Origin: Methylobacterium frigidaeris
GTDB taxonomy: Bacteria > Pseudomonadota > Alphaproteobacteria > Rhizobiales > Beijerinckiaceae
Reading direction: 5' to 3'
Length of the DNA: 64,000 bases
Assembly (NCBI RefSeq): GCF_022179185.1
Contig: NZ_BPQJ01000020.1
Span: 62,001 to 126,000, forward strand
Position 1 is the stretch's first letter; each line of letters begins with the position of its first letter. Below the pieces are notes generated by a model. That model saw only the letters and a list, made by a program, of their open reading frames with translations, had not been told where the DNA came from and searched no databases. Below are positions 8,239-17,165 of the stretch, piece by piece. The position numbers and the translations under genes were made by a program.

Positions 8239-9552
8239 TCACGACTCCATCTCCGCCGCCTCCCGCCCCATCACCGCCCGCTTCATCCGCACCTCCGCCT
8301 TCCCCTCCCGGGCGATCGCCGCCGCGAACAACCCCCGCAGGGTGGTGGCCAGCGTCGTGAGGTCGTGGTGTCGGGCGACGCGGGCGCGGCCCACCCGGCC
8401 CATCGCGGCGAGCGTCGCGTCGTCGGCCCGCAGGATGTCGCGCAAGGCGCCGGTCAGGGCAGCAGCATCGCCCGGGGGCACGATGCGGCCGCATCGGTCG
8501 TCGACCAGTTCCGGGATCCCCGCCACCGTCGTGGTCACCACCGGCCGCTCCAGGGCCAGCGCCTCGAGGAGCACGATCGGCAGGCCCTCGGCGAAGCTCG
8601 GCAGCACGAGGGCGCGGGACTCGGCGATGGCCGTGCGCACCTCGGCGCTGCTGCGCCAGCCGCGCAACTCGATCAGGTCGCCGACGCCGTGGCGGGCGAT
8701 CTCGGCCTCGATCGCCGGGCGGCTCTCGCCGTCGCCGATCAGCACCAGGCGGAACGGCGCCTCGGTCGCGCGCAACGCCGCCACCGCCGCCGGCAGATAG
8801 ACTTGCCCCTTCTGCGGGCAGAGCCGGCCGACGCAGATCAGCGTCCGGCTCTCCCCCGCTGGCCGCTCCGAGGGCACGAAGTCCTCGAGGTCGAGGCCGC
8901 AACGCGCCACCGCGATGCGGTCGCGGTGCTGGGCCCCGCCGAAGCGCAGGAGCTGCCCGCGGCAGAAATCCGAGATCGCCACCGCGAAGGCGGCGCCGGA
9001 GAGTTTCAGGGCGAGGCCGTCCTCGGCGGCGGTCAGGAACTCGTCCGGCCCGTGGGCGGTGAAGCTGTAGCTCGGCCCGCCCATGGTCCGGGCGATGAGC
9101 GCCACGGCGGCGGCATTCGACGAGAAATGCACGTGGGTGTGGGCGATCCCCTCCCGGCGCAAGGCACGCAGGAAGTACACCGCCTCGAGGAAATAGGCCG
9201 CGTGCCGCACCGCCCCGCCGGCCGAGCGGCCGAGCCGCGCGGCGAGCCAGGCACCCCTGGCGAAGGCGGCCGGTCCGATGACCGCCTGTCGCAAGGCGGC
9301 GAGGGCGAGCCCGCGCAGGTTGCCGCTGAGGATGTAATGGGTGCGCGCCTGGTCGGCGACGTCGCCGGGATCGACGAGGGGCTGGTGCCAGCGCCGCAGC
9401 GCGAAGCGCCGCACCGTCACGCCCTGCGCCTCCAGCGCCGCCATCTCGCGCCGGATGAAGGTCGAGCTCGTCACCGGGGCGGTGTTGACCAGGTAGGCGA
9501 CTGTCATTGATCCGGTTGTCATCGATCCGGTTTTCATGGGGCCGGTTGTCAT
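8239..9552 (-). CDS. GT4-family glycosyltransferase
   Basis: A GT-B fold glycosyltransferase of about 437 residues. The N-terminal acceptor half contains AYLVNTAPVTSSTFIRREMA and HTHVHFSSNAAAVALIA. The C-terminal nucleotide-sugar half has CVGRLCPQKGQ, the GDGESRPAIEAEI region and the GT4 signature SFAEGLPIVLLEALALERPV. It probably adds a sugar to a lipid-linked glycan at the cytoplasmic membrane. The first residues are an unusual 15-base tandem repeat in which each unit begins with ATG. Possible starts are 9552, 9537, 9522 and 9507. I list 9552 because GGAG lies 11 bases upstream; the conserved fold only begins at the 9507 start. It is divergent from the NeuD-type gene. Confidence 0.9.
   Translation of the reverse strand: MTTGPMKTGSMTTGSMTVAYLVNTAPVTSSTFIRREMAALEAQGVTVRRFALRRWHQPLVDPGDVADQARTHYILSGNLRGLALAALRQAVIGPAAFARGAWLAARLGRSAGGAVRHAAYFLEAVYFLRALRREGIAHTHVHFSSNAAAVALIARTMGGPSYSFTAHGPDEFLTAAEDGLALKLSGAAFAVAISDFCRGQLLRFGGAQHRDRIAVARCGLDLEDFVPSERPAGESRTLICVGRLCPQKGQVYLPAAVAALRATEAPFRLVLIGDGESRPAIEAEIARHGVGDLIELRGWRSSAEVRTAIAESRALVLPSFAEGLPIVLLEALALERPVVTTTVAGIPELVDDRCGRIVPPGDAAALTGALRDILRADDATLAAMGRVGRARVARHHDLTTLATTLRGLFAAAIAREGKAEVRMKRAVMGREAAEMES
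9508..9552 (-). repeat. Three 15-base tandem repeats carrying start codons
   Basis: Read on the minus strand, three successive 15-base units each begin with ATG(A) and share AAAACCGG or CAACCGG. A fourth ATG follows at 9507. They encode M-T/K-T-G-P/S repeats at the extreme N-terminus of the GT4 glycosyltransferase. Each unit is a multiple of three bases, so copy-number changes would keep the frame while moving the start relative to the ribosome site. Confidence 0.85.
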
Positions 9553-9803
9553 GGACGGCAACGCTCCCGAGTACCGTCGCGCGCACGAATGGCGTTCCCG
9601 CGCCGCGCGATCATTGACGAACAGCCTAGGGGCTGCCCCGCGGCGCGGGAGCGGTTGAATTCGGCGGCATCCCTGCCCAGAAATGCGGGCGGGTTACGCC
9701 TTTCGGAGGTCCCGGCGCCGACGATTGCGACGCTTACCTTGCGGACCGGGCCGGCTAGCCTGATCGGAGCCGTGGCACGACCCGGCCCAGCTTCGGCAAA
9801 GCC

Positions 9804-10454
9804 ATGCAGCGTCCCCTGATCATCCTCGGCACCGGCGGCAACGCCCTCGACATCCTGGATCTCGTCGAGAGTCGGTCCGGTCCCTGGCGGGTGGCCGGGT
9901 TCCTCGACGACGCCCGGCCGGCAGGCGACACCGTCGCCGGGCTGCCGGTGCTCGGCCGCCTCGGCGAGGCGCGGCTGTTCGCCGAGGATCCCGAGACAGG
10001 CTTCGTCAACGCCATCGGCAGCGAGGCCAGCCACCGCGAGCGGCTGGCGATCGTCGCCCGGACCGGGCTCGACTCCGAGCGCTTCGCCACGCTGGTCCAT
10101 GCCGGTGCGGCGGTCTCGTCCCGGGCCGTCCTCGGCCCGGGCACCTGCGTCCATGCCGGCGCCAGCGTCGCCGGCAACGTCGTGGTGGGCCTCCACGTCG
10201 CCATTGGGCCCGGCACGATCGTCGGGCACGACACGGTGATCGAGGACGGGGCGGTGCTCGCGCCGGGCTGCATCGTCAGCGGCTTCGTCCGGCTCGGGCG
10301 GACCTGCTATGTCGGAGCGGGCAGCGCCCTGCGCCAGCGCGTCGCGATCGGCGATCGGGCGCTGATCGGCCTTGGCGCCGTCGTCCTGCGCGACGTACCG
10401 GCCGGTGCCACCGTGGTGGGCAATCCCGCCCGCACCCTGCGGATGGGAGCGTGA
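9804..10454 (+). CDS. NeuD/PglD-type sugar O- or N-acyltransferase
   Basis: The 216-residue protein has an N-terminal Rossmann-like half (PLIILGTGGNALDILDLVE, then GFLDD) and a C-terminal left-handed beta-helix of hexapeptide repeats (VHAGASVAGNVVVGLHVAIG onward). This is the layout of the NeuD/PglD sugar acetyltransferases, which transfer acetyl from acetyl-CoA to sialic acid or UDP-4-amino-sugars. A catalytic His is probably in IVGHDTVIEDG. It overlaps the following glycosyltransferase by four bases, indicating cotranslation. The exact sugar is unknown; context says surface glycan synthesis. Confidence 0.88.
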   Translation: MQRPLIILGTGGNALDILDLVESRSGPWRVAGFLDDARPAGDTVAGLPVLGRLGEARLFAEDPETGFVNAIGSEASHRERLAIVARTGLDSERFATLVHAGAAVSSRAVLGPGTCVHAGASVAGNVVVGLHVAIGPGTIVGHDTVIEDGAVLAPGCIVSGFVRLGRTCYVGAGSALRQRVAIGDRALIGLGAVVLRDVPAGATVVGNPARTLRMGA

Positions 10455-11359
10455 GCGCCATGATGCGCGGGCCTCGCGTCTCGGTCGTTCTCCCGCTCCG
10501 GGCGGGTTGTTCCGCCGAGCCGGCGCTGGACTCCATCCGCGCCCAGACGTTCGGCGATTACGAGGTCCTGGCGGTCGGGGAAGGGGCGGGCGACGTCGCG
10601 GCCCTCGCCGCCGACCCGCGGGTGCGGGCCCTGCGCGACGGAGAATCCGGGCGCGGTGCCGCCCGCAACCGCGGCGTGACCGCCGCCCGGGCCGAGTGGG
10701 TGGCGTTCCTCGATCCGGGCGATGCGTGGCGGGAGGACCATCTCGCCGAGCTCGTCGCCGCGACCCGCTTCGGCGACGCCGTCGCGGTGTTCGGCAACCC
10801 GGTCCTGGGGGAGGGCGGCCGGCCCTTGCTGCCGATGAGCGTGCCGTCGGGGCGCGTCTCCGACCCGTTCGACTTCGCGCTCCGGATCGGCGCCGCCCCG
10901 TTGCGGGCGAGCGCCGCGCTGATCGAGCGGGCGGCGGCGATCGATGCCGGGCTGTTTCCCTGTCGCTGCGGCGGCGGGCCGGAGCTCGATCTGTGGGGCC
11001 GCCTCGCCCTGCAGGGGCCGTTCCGCTACGTCGCCCGGCCGACGGCGGTGCTGGGGCCGGCCGTCGCGTCGCGGCGCGTACCACCGCCGCCGCTGCTCGC
11101 CGCCACCCTCGCGCGGCTGCTCGACAAGGGCGCGGTGCCGGCCGAGCTCGCACCCTCCGCCCGGCGCTGCCGCAACCGGCTGATGCTCGACCATGCCCGC
11201 CGGCTCGCCGATCTCGGCCGCCCGGCCGAGGCGCGGGTCGTGCTGATGCGGGACTGCGTTCCGGGCCTCGATCCGGCGCGCTACCTCGCGGCGCTCGCCC
11301 GCATCTGGCGCGCCGGCCGGGCCTGGCCGGCGCCCGGGGCGCTCGCCGGCTCACCCTGA
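10451..11359 (+). CDS. GT2-type glycosyltransferase
   Basis: A 302-residue GT-A fold protein. The N-terminus RVSVVLPLRAGCSAEPALDS and the motif GRGAARNRGVTAARAEWVAF end in the presumed metal-binding segment FLDPGD, a variant of the usual DxD. The C-terminal third is a helical region (LARLLDKGAVPAEL through the end) without clear family features. It starts with a GTG overlapping the stop of the acyltransferase gene, and the flippase gene follows after 39 bases, so the three genes probably form one transcript. Donor and acceptor sugars cannot be read from sequence. Confidence 0.85.
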   Translation: MSAMMRGPRVSVVLPLRAGCSAEPALDSIRAQTFGDYEVLAVGEGAGDVAALAADPRVRALRDGESGRGAARNRGVTAARAEWVAFLDPGDAWREDHLAELVAATRFGDAVAVFGNPVLGEGGRPLLPMSVPSGRVSDPFDFALRIGAAPLRASAALIERAAAIDAGLFPCRCGGGPELDLWGRLALQGPFRYVARPTAVLGPAVASRRVPPPPLLAATLARLLDKGAVPAELAPSARRCRNRLMLDHARRLADLGRPAEARVVLMRDCVPGLDPARYLAALARIWRAGRAWPAPGALAGSP

Positions 11360-11398
11360 ACCACCCGCGCCCACCACGCCCAACTCAAGGGAATCTTG

Positions 11399-12868
11399 AT
11401 GAGCCTCGTCAAGCGCGCCGTCCTGCTCGTCTCGGGCGAGCGCTACCTCGTCCTCTCGATCACCCTGTGCCAGACCGCCCTGGTCTCGCGCCTGCTCACC
11501 CCGGAGGAGGTCGGCCTGTCGATGCTCGGGGTCGCGCTGGTGCAGGTCATCGACGGCCTGCGCGATTTCGGCACCACCAACTACATCATCCACGAGCCGA
11601 CGACCTCGCAGCAGAGCGCCCGCACCGCCTTCACGGTGCTCCTCGCCCTGTCGCTCTTCTTCGCGGTGGTGCTGTTCGCCTCGGCCGGCCTGTGGGCTCA
11701 AGCTTACGGCCAGCCCCTGCTCGAATCCTACCTGCGGGTGCTCGCCGCGAGCTTCCTGCTGGTGCCGTTCTCGGGGCCCCTGATGGCGCTGATGCGCCGC
11801 GACTTCCAGTTCGCCGCCCTGATGTGGGTCAATGTCGGCACCTGCCTGACCTACGCTCTGGTGCTGATCGCCCTGGCGCTCCTCGGCTTCGGGGCGATGA
11901 GCTTCGCCTGGGCCACGGTGGCGAGCGCCGCCGCCACGGTGGTCCTGAGCCTGGCCGGCCGGCCGGAGCCGGGGGTCTATCGTCCCTGCCTCCAGGGCTG
12001 GCGCACGGCGCTGGCGATCGGTGGCTGCTCCAGCGTGACGACGCTCCTCAACCGCGCCTACGACCTCCTGCCGATCTTCCTTCTCGGCCGCGCCGGCGGG
12101 CCCGACCTCGTGGGCCTCTACGGCCGGGCGCAGGTGGTGAGCCAGCTCCCCGACAAGATGATCCTCGGCAGCCTCGGCGCGGTGATCCTGCCGATGTTCG
12201 CCGCCGACCGGCGCGACGGGCGGGCGCTGGCGCCGACCTACCTCGCCTCCATCGGCAACATCACGGCGGTGCTCTGGCCGGTGGCCCTGCTGCTCGCGCT
12301 CATCGCCCAGCCGGTGGTGCTGGTGCTGCTCGGTTCGCAATGGCTCGCCAGCGTGCCGATCGTCCAGGTCCTGTCGCTCGCCTCGATGCTGACCTTTCCG
12401 GCGATGCTCACCTATCCCGTCCTGCTCGCGAGCGGGGGCTTGCGCGACACACTGACGGCGAGCCTGATCGGCCTGCCCCCGAGCGCCGCCATCATCGCCG
12501 CGGCGGCCTCCGGCGGGCCGCTCGCCGTGGCGGCGAGCCAGTTCGTCACCGTCCCGCTCCAGGTCGGGATCGCCCTCTACTTCATCCGCCGCCGGGTGCC
12601 GTTCAGCCTCGCCGATCTCGCCGGTGCGCTGCGGATCAGCGCCCTCGTCACCATTGCGACGGCCCTGCCGCCGCTCGCCGTCATCGCCCTGTCCGGCCGG
12701 GGCTTCGCGCTGACCATCCCGCAGGGCGTGCTCGCCGGCTTCGGCGGCGCCGGCGCCTGGCTCGTCGCCATGCTGCTCCTCGACCATCCGGTCGCCGGCC
12801 ATGTGCGGGAGACGATCCGGCCGGCGGTGATGCTGCTGCGGGCGCGGGTGGTGCGGGTGGGGCGATGA
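11399..12868 (+). CDS. Wzx-like polysaccharide flippase
   Basis: About 489 residues with 12-14 predicted membrane helices and the typical Polysacc_synt/MVF-family pattern. The N-terminus VSRLLTPEEVGLSMLGVALV and the motif DFGTTNYIIHE in the first loop are characteristic. It should move lipid-linked oligosaccharide repeat units across the inner membrane before polymerisation or attachment. The ATG at 11399 follows AAGGGA with suitable spacing; the TTG three bases earlier is less likely. It is the last gene of the polysaccharide segment and converges on the HlyD gene. No Wzy polymerase or Wzz-type chain regulator is seen nearby. Confidence 0.88.
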   Translation: MSLVKRAVLLVSGERYLVLSITLCQTALVSRLLTPEEVGLSMLGVALVQVIDGLRDFGTTNYIIHEPTTSQQSARTAFTVLLALSLFFAVVLFASAGLWAQAYGQPLLESYLRVLAASFLLVPFSGPLMALMRRDFQFAALMWVNVGTCLTYALVLIALALLGFGAMSFAWATVASAAATVVLSLAGRPEPGVYRPCLQGWRTALAIGGCSSVTTLLNRAYDLLPIFLLGRAGGPDLVGLYGRAQVVSQLPDKMILGSLGAVILPMFAADRRDGRALAPTYLASIGNITAVLWPVALLLALIAQPVVLVLLGSQWLASVPIVQVLSLASMLTFPAMLTYPVLLASGGLRDTLTASLIGLPPSAAIIAAAASGGPLAVAASQFVTVPLQVGIALYFIRRRVPFSLADLAGALRISALVTIATALPPLAVIALSGRGFALTIPQGVLAGFGGAGAWLVAMLLLDHPVAGHVRETIRPAVMLLRARVVRVGR

Positions 12869-13030
12869 GGGGCCATAGGGCCCGTGCCAAGCGGCCCACG
12901 CCAAGTCCCTCGACCCATTCACGTCCATACCGGGCTCTCGCCAAGTGGCGAGCCTCGGGAAGGACGTTGAGCGGGTTGCGGATACAAATTTCTACGCGAT
13001 TGGCTTCGACAGCATCGAAGCCCTCCTGAA

Positions 13031-13065
13031 TCATTCCTGGGCTCCGCTGTGCGGCCCAGGAATGA
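13031..13065. repeat. Palindromic intergenic repeat (TCATTCCTGGGC type)
   Basis: Perfect 12-base arms at 13031-13042 and 13054-13065 flank a loop TCCGCTGTGCG. It lies in the 259-base convergent gap between the flippase and HlyD genes. Related CCGGGCTCCGC...GCGG palindromes occur near 32.7 kb and 37.6 kb. It could also act as a bidirectional terminator. Confidence 0.6.
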
Positions 13066-13127
13066 CGGCAGGATGTCATGTCAGGCAGCCAAGCCGTCTC
13101 CGGCAGGGCGTCACATGCTCTCTCCTC

Positions 13128-14603
13128 TCACGGCTCCCGGATCCCCTCATCCGCCACCTGCATCAGCGGGTACAGGAAATACGCGATCACCCGCTTCTGG
13201 CCGACCCGGACCTCGCCCTGCACCGCCATGCCGGGGATCAGGCCGGCCCCTTGGGGGAGGGCGCGCAAGGCCGTGTCGTCGAGGCTGATGCGGGCGCGGT
13301 AGAACAGGGCCTGGGGCTGGCCCGGTCCGGGATTGCCGCGGCCTTCCGTGTCGGACGGGAAGGCGTCGCGGCTCACCGTACGGACATGGCCCGAGACCGT
13401 GCCGTGCTTCTGGAACGGGAAGGCGTCGAGCTTCACCCGCGCCGTCTGACCCGCCGCGACGTGGCCGATGTCGCGGGGATGGATCATCACCTCGGCCTCG
13501 AGCGGGCTGCCCGCCGGCACCAGGGTGAAGAGCGGCTCGGCCTGCTTGGCCACCGAGCCGGCGCCGCGCTGGGCGATGTCGAGCACGACGCCGTCGGCGG
13601 GGGCCGTCAGCGTCACGAGCTGGCGGCGCAGGGTCGCCTTGCGCAGCTCCTCCGCCGCGACCGTGCGCTTCTCGCGGGCTTCCGCCAGCGCTTCGAGCAC
13701 GGTGCGGCCGGTCTCGTCGAGGAAGGCCTGGCGCTGCGCCGTGGCCTTGGCGAGGTCGTGGCGCGCCTCCACCTGCGCGCCGCGGGTGCGCACCAGGGAC
13801 GCCTCGACGTCGAGGCGGGCGTCGCGGGTCTGGAGCAGGTTGAGCTTCGACCCGATCTGCTGCTCCAGGAGCGTGGTGCGCATCCCCTCGATCTCGCGCA
13901 GGCCGTCGAGGCGGGCGAGCAGCACCGTCTCCTCGCGGCGGTTGCGGGCGAGGCTCGATTCGGCCCGGGCCAGCTCCTCGTCGAGTCCGCGCAGGCGGCT
14001 CTCGCGCAGAGCCTTGCGCTGGCGGGCGAGGCGGGCTTCCAGCGCCTGCTCCGGACGGGTCACGTCGAAGGCGGCGTCCCGGTCCGCGTCCTCGGCCTCG
14101 AGCCGCCGCACCAGGGCCTCCGCCGCCGCGAGCCGGGCGGTGAGCTGCTGCACGTCGGCCTCGCTGAAGGTCGGGTCGAGCACCGCGAGCGTCTCGCCCG
14201 CCTTGACCGACTGGCCGACCGCGACCGCGATCGAGCGGATCGCCGCCGTCTCCAGGGGCTGGACGACGATGTTCGGCACCGTCGTGACGAGCCGGCCCCG
14301 GCTGCTGGCGATCTCGTCGATCTCCGACAGGCACGACCAGGCGACGCCGGTCGCGAGGAGCGCCGCCACGGTGTAGAGCGTCGCCCGGGCGACCCGCGGC
14401 GGGGCCCGCTCCTCCACCGCCAGCGCGTCGGGCTGGAAGTCCGAGACCACCGCCGGCCGGCGCCGGCCGGGCAGGATCACGACCTCGCCGCGGGGAGGGG
14501 CCTTCTCGGGGGCCGGCTTGGTGGCCGGCTCCGACGCCGGCACGGAGGCGAGGGTGGGCCGGGCCGTCTCGTCGGGATTGTCCTGGGACCTGGGGGCGCT
14601 CAT
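13128..14603 (-). CDS. HlyD-family type I secretion periplasmic adaptor
   Basis: A 491-residue membrane fusion protein. It has a Pro/Glu-rich cytoplasmic N-terminus, one transmembrane helix (ATLYTVAALLATGVAWS, about residues 73-90), and a split barrel-lipoyl region with VVQPLETAAIRSIAVAVGQS. Long coiled-coil hairpins span about residues 150-340, and the C-terminal beta-barrel ends in the family signature GMAVQGEVRVGQKRVIAYFL. It links the ABC exporter to a TolC-like outer-membrane channel. It overlaps the exporter gene by four bases (ATGA). No TolC homologue is in the window, so a housekeeping one is presumably shared. This is the last gene of the leftward secretion operon. Confidence 0.93.
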   Translation of the reverse strand: MSAPRSQDNPDETARPTLASVPASEPATKPAPEKAPPRGEVVILPGRRRPAVVSDFQPDALAVEERAPPRVARATLYTVAALLATGVAWSCLSEIDEIASSRGRLVTTVPNIVVQPLETAAIRSIAVAVGQSVKAGETLAVLDPTFSEADVQQLTARLAAAEALVRRLEAEDADRDAAFDVTRPEQALEARLARQRKALRESRLRGLDEELARAESSLARNRREETVLLARLDGLREIEGMRTTLLEQQIGSKLNLLQTRDARLDVEASLVRTRGAQVEARHDLAKATAQRQAFLDETGRTVLEALAEAREKRTVAAEELRKATLRRQLVTLTAPADGVVLDIAQRGAGSVAKQAEPLFTLVPAGSPLEAEVMIHPRDIGHVAAGQTARVKLDAFPFQKHGTVSGHVRTVSRDAFPSDTEGRGNPGPGQPQALFYRARISLDDTALRALPQGAGLIPGMAVQGEVRVGQKRVIAYFLYPLMQVADEGIREP

Positions 14604-16738
14604 GCGGCCTGCCTCGTCTGCTGGTTCCACAGGTGGCGGTAGGTCGTGCAGGAGGTCAGCAGCTGGTCGTGGCGCCCGGTCGCTACGAGGCGGCCGCCGT
14701 CGATCACCAGGATCGCGTTCGCGTCGACCAGGGTGGCGAGGCGGTGCGAGACGATCAGCACCGTGCGGCCCCGGGCGATCCGGCGCAGGTTGCGCCGGAT
14801 GATCGCCTCGCTGTCGGGATCGAGCGCGCTCGTCGCCTCGTCGAGGATCAGCAGCCGCGGATCGGTGACGAGGGCCCGGGCGATGGCGAGGCGCTGGCGC
14901 TGGCCGCCCGAGAGATTCGAGGCGTTCTCCTCCAGCATCGTCTCGAAGCCCCGCGGCAGGCGCTCGATGAACTCGTCGGCGCCGGCGGCGCGGGCGGCCT
15001 CGGCGATCTCCTCGAAGCTCGCAGAGGGCTTGGCCGCCGCGATGTTCTCCCGCACCGTGCCGCGGAACAGGAAGCTGTCCTGGAGCACCACGCCGACTTG
15101 GCGGCGCAGGTGCGCGAGGTCGATCTCGCGTATGTCGTGCCCGTCGAGGCGCACCAGCCCCTGCTGGACGGGATAGAGGCGCTGGATCAGCCGGGTGATC
15201 GTGGTCTTGCCCGAGCCGCTGCGGCCGACGACGCCGACGATGCTGCCGGCCTCGAGCGTGAACGACACCGAATCGAGGGCGGGCGGCCGGTCCGGCCCAT
15301 AGGCGAAGCGCACGTCCTCGAAGGTGATCTCGCCGCGTACCGGCGGGCACAGGCCGCGGCTCGGTCCTTCCGCTTCCGGTGCCCGATTCATCACCTCGCC
15401 GAGCATCCGCACCGAGAGCGCCACTTCCTGGTACTCGTGCGCCATGGTGAGCATCTGGACGAGCGGGCCCGAGACGCGGCCGGCCAGCATGTTGAAGGCG
15501 ACGAGCGCGCCGACCGTCATCGAGCGGTCGAACACGTCGAGCGCGCCGAGCCCGATGATCGCCACGGAGGTGAGCTTTTCCAGAAGCCCCGTCACGGCCT
15601 GCGCGATGGCCGAGATCCGCTCGACGCCGTAGCGCATCTGCACGGCCTGCGCCGAGGAATCCTCCCACTGGCGGCCCTGCAGCGGCTCCATCGCCAGGGA
15701 CTTGATGGTGCGCATGCCCTGGACCGATTCGACGAGCAGCGCCTGGCGCTCGCCTTCCGCGTCGTAGAGCGCCTGGAGCCGGCGCCGGAACGGCCCGATC
15801 AGGGCCAGGATGGTGAGCGCGACGAGGCCCGTGAAGGCGAGCACCACCAGTGTCAGCTTCGGGCTGTAGAGCAGCAGCACCGGCACGAAGACGAGGAGCG
15901 AGCAGGCGTCGAGCGCCGTCGTGAGGAGCCGCCCGGTCAGGAACTCGCGCACCCGCGAGGCCTGCTGCATGTGCTTGACCAGGATGCCCGCCGGCACCTG
16001 CTCGAAATGGGCGAGCGGCAGGCCGAGGAGATGCGCGAAGGTCTTCACCGCGACGCGGATGTCGATGCGGTTCGAGGCGTAGAGCAGCAGGTAGCGCCGT
16101 AAGAACGTGAAGCAGGCCTCGAAGACCAGGGCCAGCACCACGCCGCCGGCGAGCACCGTGAGGGTGGCGTAGGATTCGTGGGTCAGCACCCGGTCGATGA
16201 CGAGCTGCGAGAACAGCGGCACCGCGAGGCCGACGGCGTAGAGCGCGAGCGCCGCCACGATTACGTCGGAGAAGAGCCGGCGCTGGCGCAGGATCTCGGG
16301 GACGAACCACAGGAGCCCGAACGGCCGGCGGCCGTCGGGGGTGCGCCGGCGGGCCTTGGGGCGCATCAGCATCACCGCGCCGCCCCAGGCGGCGCAGAAG
16401 GCGGGCTCGTCGAGGAGGAACGGCTCGTGCCGGGCGGCCTTCGGGTCGAACACGATCAGCCGCGGGGTCTCGGCATTCCGGTCGGTGCCGGTGATGACGA
16501 CCCAGTTGCCGTTCCTCAGGTGGGCGAGCGCCGGGAAGGCGCCGCCGAGATCGGTGAGGCTCTCGAAGGACAGGCGGGTGCGGCCGGCCCGGAGGCCGAC
16601 CTCCCGCGCCATCCGGGTCAGGCGCGGGGCCGAGACCGCCTCGTCCCCCACCGCGTAGGCGTGGGCGAGGCGCTCGGCATCGAGGTCGACGCCGTGGTGG
16701 CGCGCGACGGCGACGAGGCAGTGCAGTCCGGTATCCAC
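14600..16738 (-). CDS. Type I secretion ABC exporter, HlyB type with C39-like domain
   Basis: The 712 residues comprise an N-terminal C39-peptidase-like domain (1-130), six membrane helices (about 150-430) and an ATPase with Walker A GRSGSGKTT near 504-512. The ABC signature LSGGQRQR lies near 606 and Walker B LLILDEATS near 628-636. In the C39-like domain the position of the catalytic Cys is a Thr (DTGLHCLVAVA). It is therefore a non-cleaving, substrate-docking CLD as in HlyB, not a double-glycine leader peptidase. The start is a GTG at 16738; an in-frame stop lies only 24 bases upstream and no other start falls between. Position after the giant secreted protein and the small unknown gene points to export of those products. 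Confidence 0.94.
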   Translation of the reverse strand: MDTGLHCLVAVARHHGVDLDAERLAHAYAVGDEAVSAPRLTRMAREVGLRAGRTRLSFESLTDLGGAFPALAHLRNGNWVVITGTDRNAETPRLIVFDPKAARHEPFLLDEPAFCAAWGGAVMLMRPKARRRTPDGRRPFGLLWFVPEILRQRRLFSDVIVAALALYAVGLAVPLFSQLVIDRVLTHESYATLTVLAGGVVLALVFEACFTFLRRYLLLYASNRIDIRVAVKTFAHLLGLPLAHFEQVPAGILVKHMQQASRVREFLTGRLLTTALDACSLLVFVPVLLLYSPKLTLVVLAFTGLVALTILALIGPFRRRLQALYDAEGERQALLVESVQGMRTIKSLAMEPLQGRQWEDSSAQAVQMRYGVERISAIAQAVTGLLEKLTSVAIIGLGALDVFDRSMTVGALVAFNMLAGRVSGPLVQMLTMAHEYQEVALSVRMLGEVMNRAPEAEGPSRGLCPPVRGEITFEDVRFAYGPDRPPALDSVSFTLEAGSIVGVVGRSGSGKTTITRLIQRLYPVQQGLVRLDGHDIREIDLAHLRRQVGVVLQDSFLFRGTVRENIAAAKPSASFEEIAEAARAAGADEFIERLPRGFETMLEENASNLSGGQRQRLAIARALVTDPRLLILDEATSALDPDSEAIIRRNLRRIARGRTVLIVSHRLATLVDANAILVIDGGRLVATGRHDQLLTSCTTYRHLWNQQTRQAA

Positions 16739-16770
16739 GGCGGCGCCCGAGTGTCTTGGAGGTCAGGAGA

Positions 16771-17085
16771 TCAGGAGAAGTTCGGCGAGGTGTTGCGCCC
16801 CGGGCGCCCCCCGGCGAAGGGCACGGCGTCCCTCGGCGCGAGGCCCTGCACGGCCTGACCCGGATGGATGACGCCGGATTCGATCAGGCTGTTCTTGACC
16901 TGCTGCATCAGGTCGGCGGCGTTGGCGAAGGCGTCGGCCGGCAGGATCAGGCGCTGGCGGACCACCGGCACCGGGTTGCCGTTGGCGTCACGCTCGGACG
17001 GCGACAGGCTCATCAGGTCGACCCGGACGATCGAGCCGGTCACGGTGATCTCGCTGATGCCGTCCGTGTAGGTTTCGGTGATCAT
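16771..17085 (-). CDS. Small protein between type I substrate and exporter
   Basis: The 104-residue product begins MITETYTDGISEITVTGSIV and has an amphipathic middle (ADAFANAADLMQQVKNSLIE) and a disordered Gly/Arg/Asn-rich tail. It has no signal peptide and no membrane segment. The ATG at 17085 is preceded by a good GGAG site. It lies 80 bases after the giant substrate gene and 32 bases before the exporter gene, so it is inside the operon. I recall similar short proteins opening with a strand-rich segment beside type I exporters in other alphaproteobacteria. Possible roles are a secretion chaperone, an exporter-docking factor or a small cargo. None is proven. Confidence 0.75.
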   Translation of the reverse strand: MITETYTDGISEITVTGSIVRVDLMSLSPSERDANGNPVPVVRQRLILPADAFANAADLMQQVKNSLIESGVIHPGQAVQGLAPRDAVPFAGGRPGRNTSPNFS

Positions 17086-17165
17086 AGGATTTTCTCCGGT
17101 GAAGAAACGTATCGTGACAGCCTCGGCGGAGGTGGCATCCACCGCGTCATTCCGGGCTCCGACGC

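Noticed and set aside
12945..14642. Plus-strand frame of 565 codons across the HlyD gene
   Set aside because: Antisense to a well-supported HlyD-family gene; low-complexity composition.
14600..16738. HlyB-type exporter as a bacteriocin leader peptidase-transporter
   Set aside because: The C39-like domain has Thr at the catalytic Cys position, so it should not cleave double-glycine leaders.
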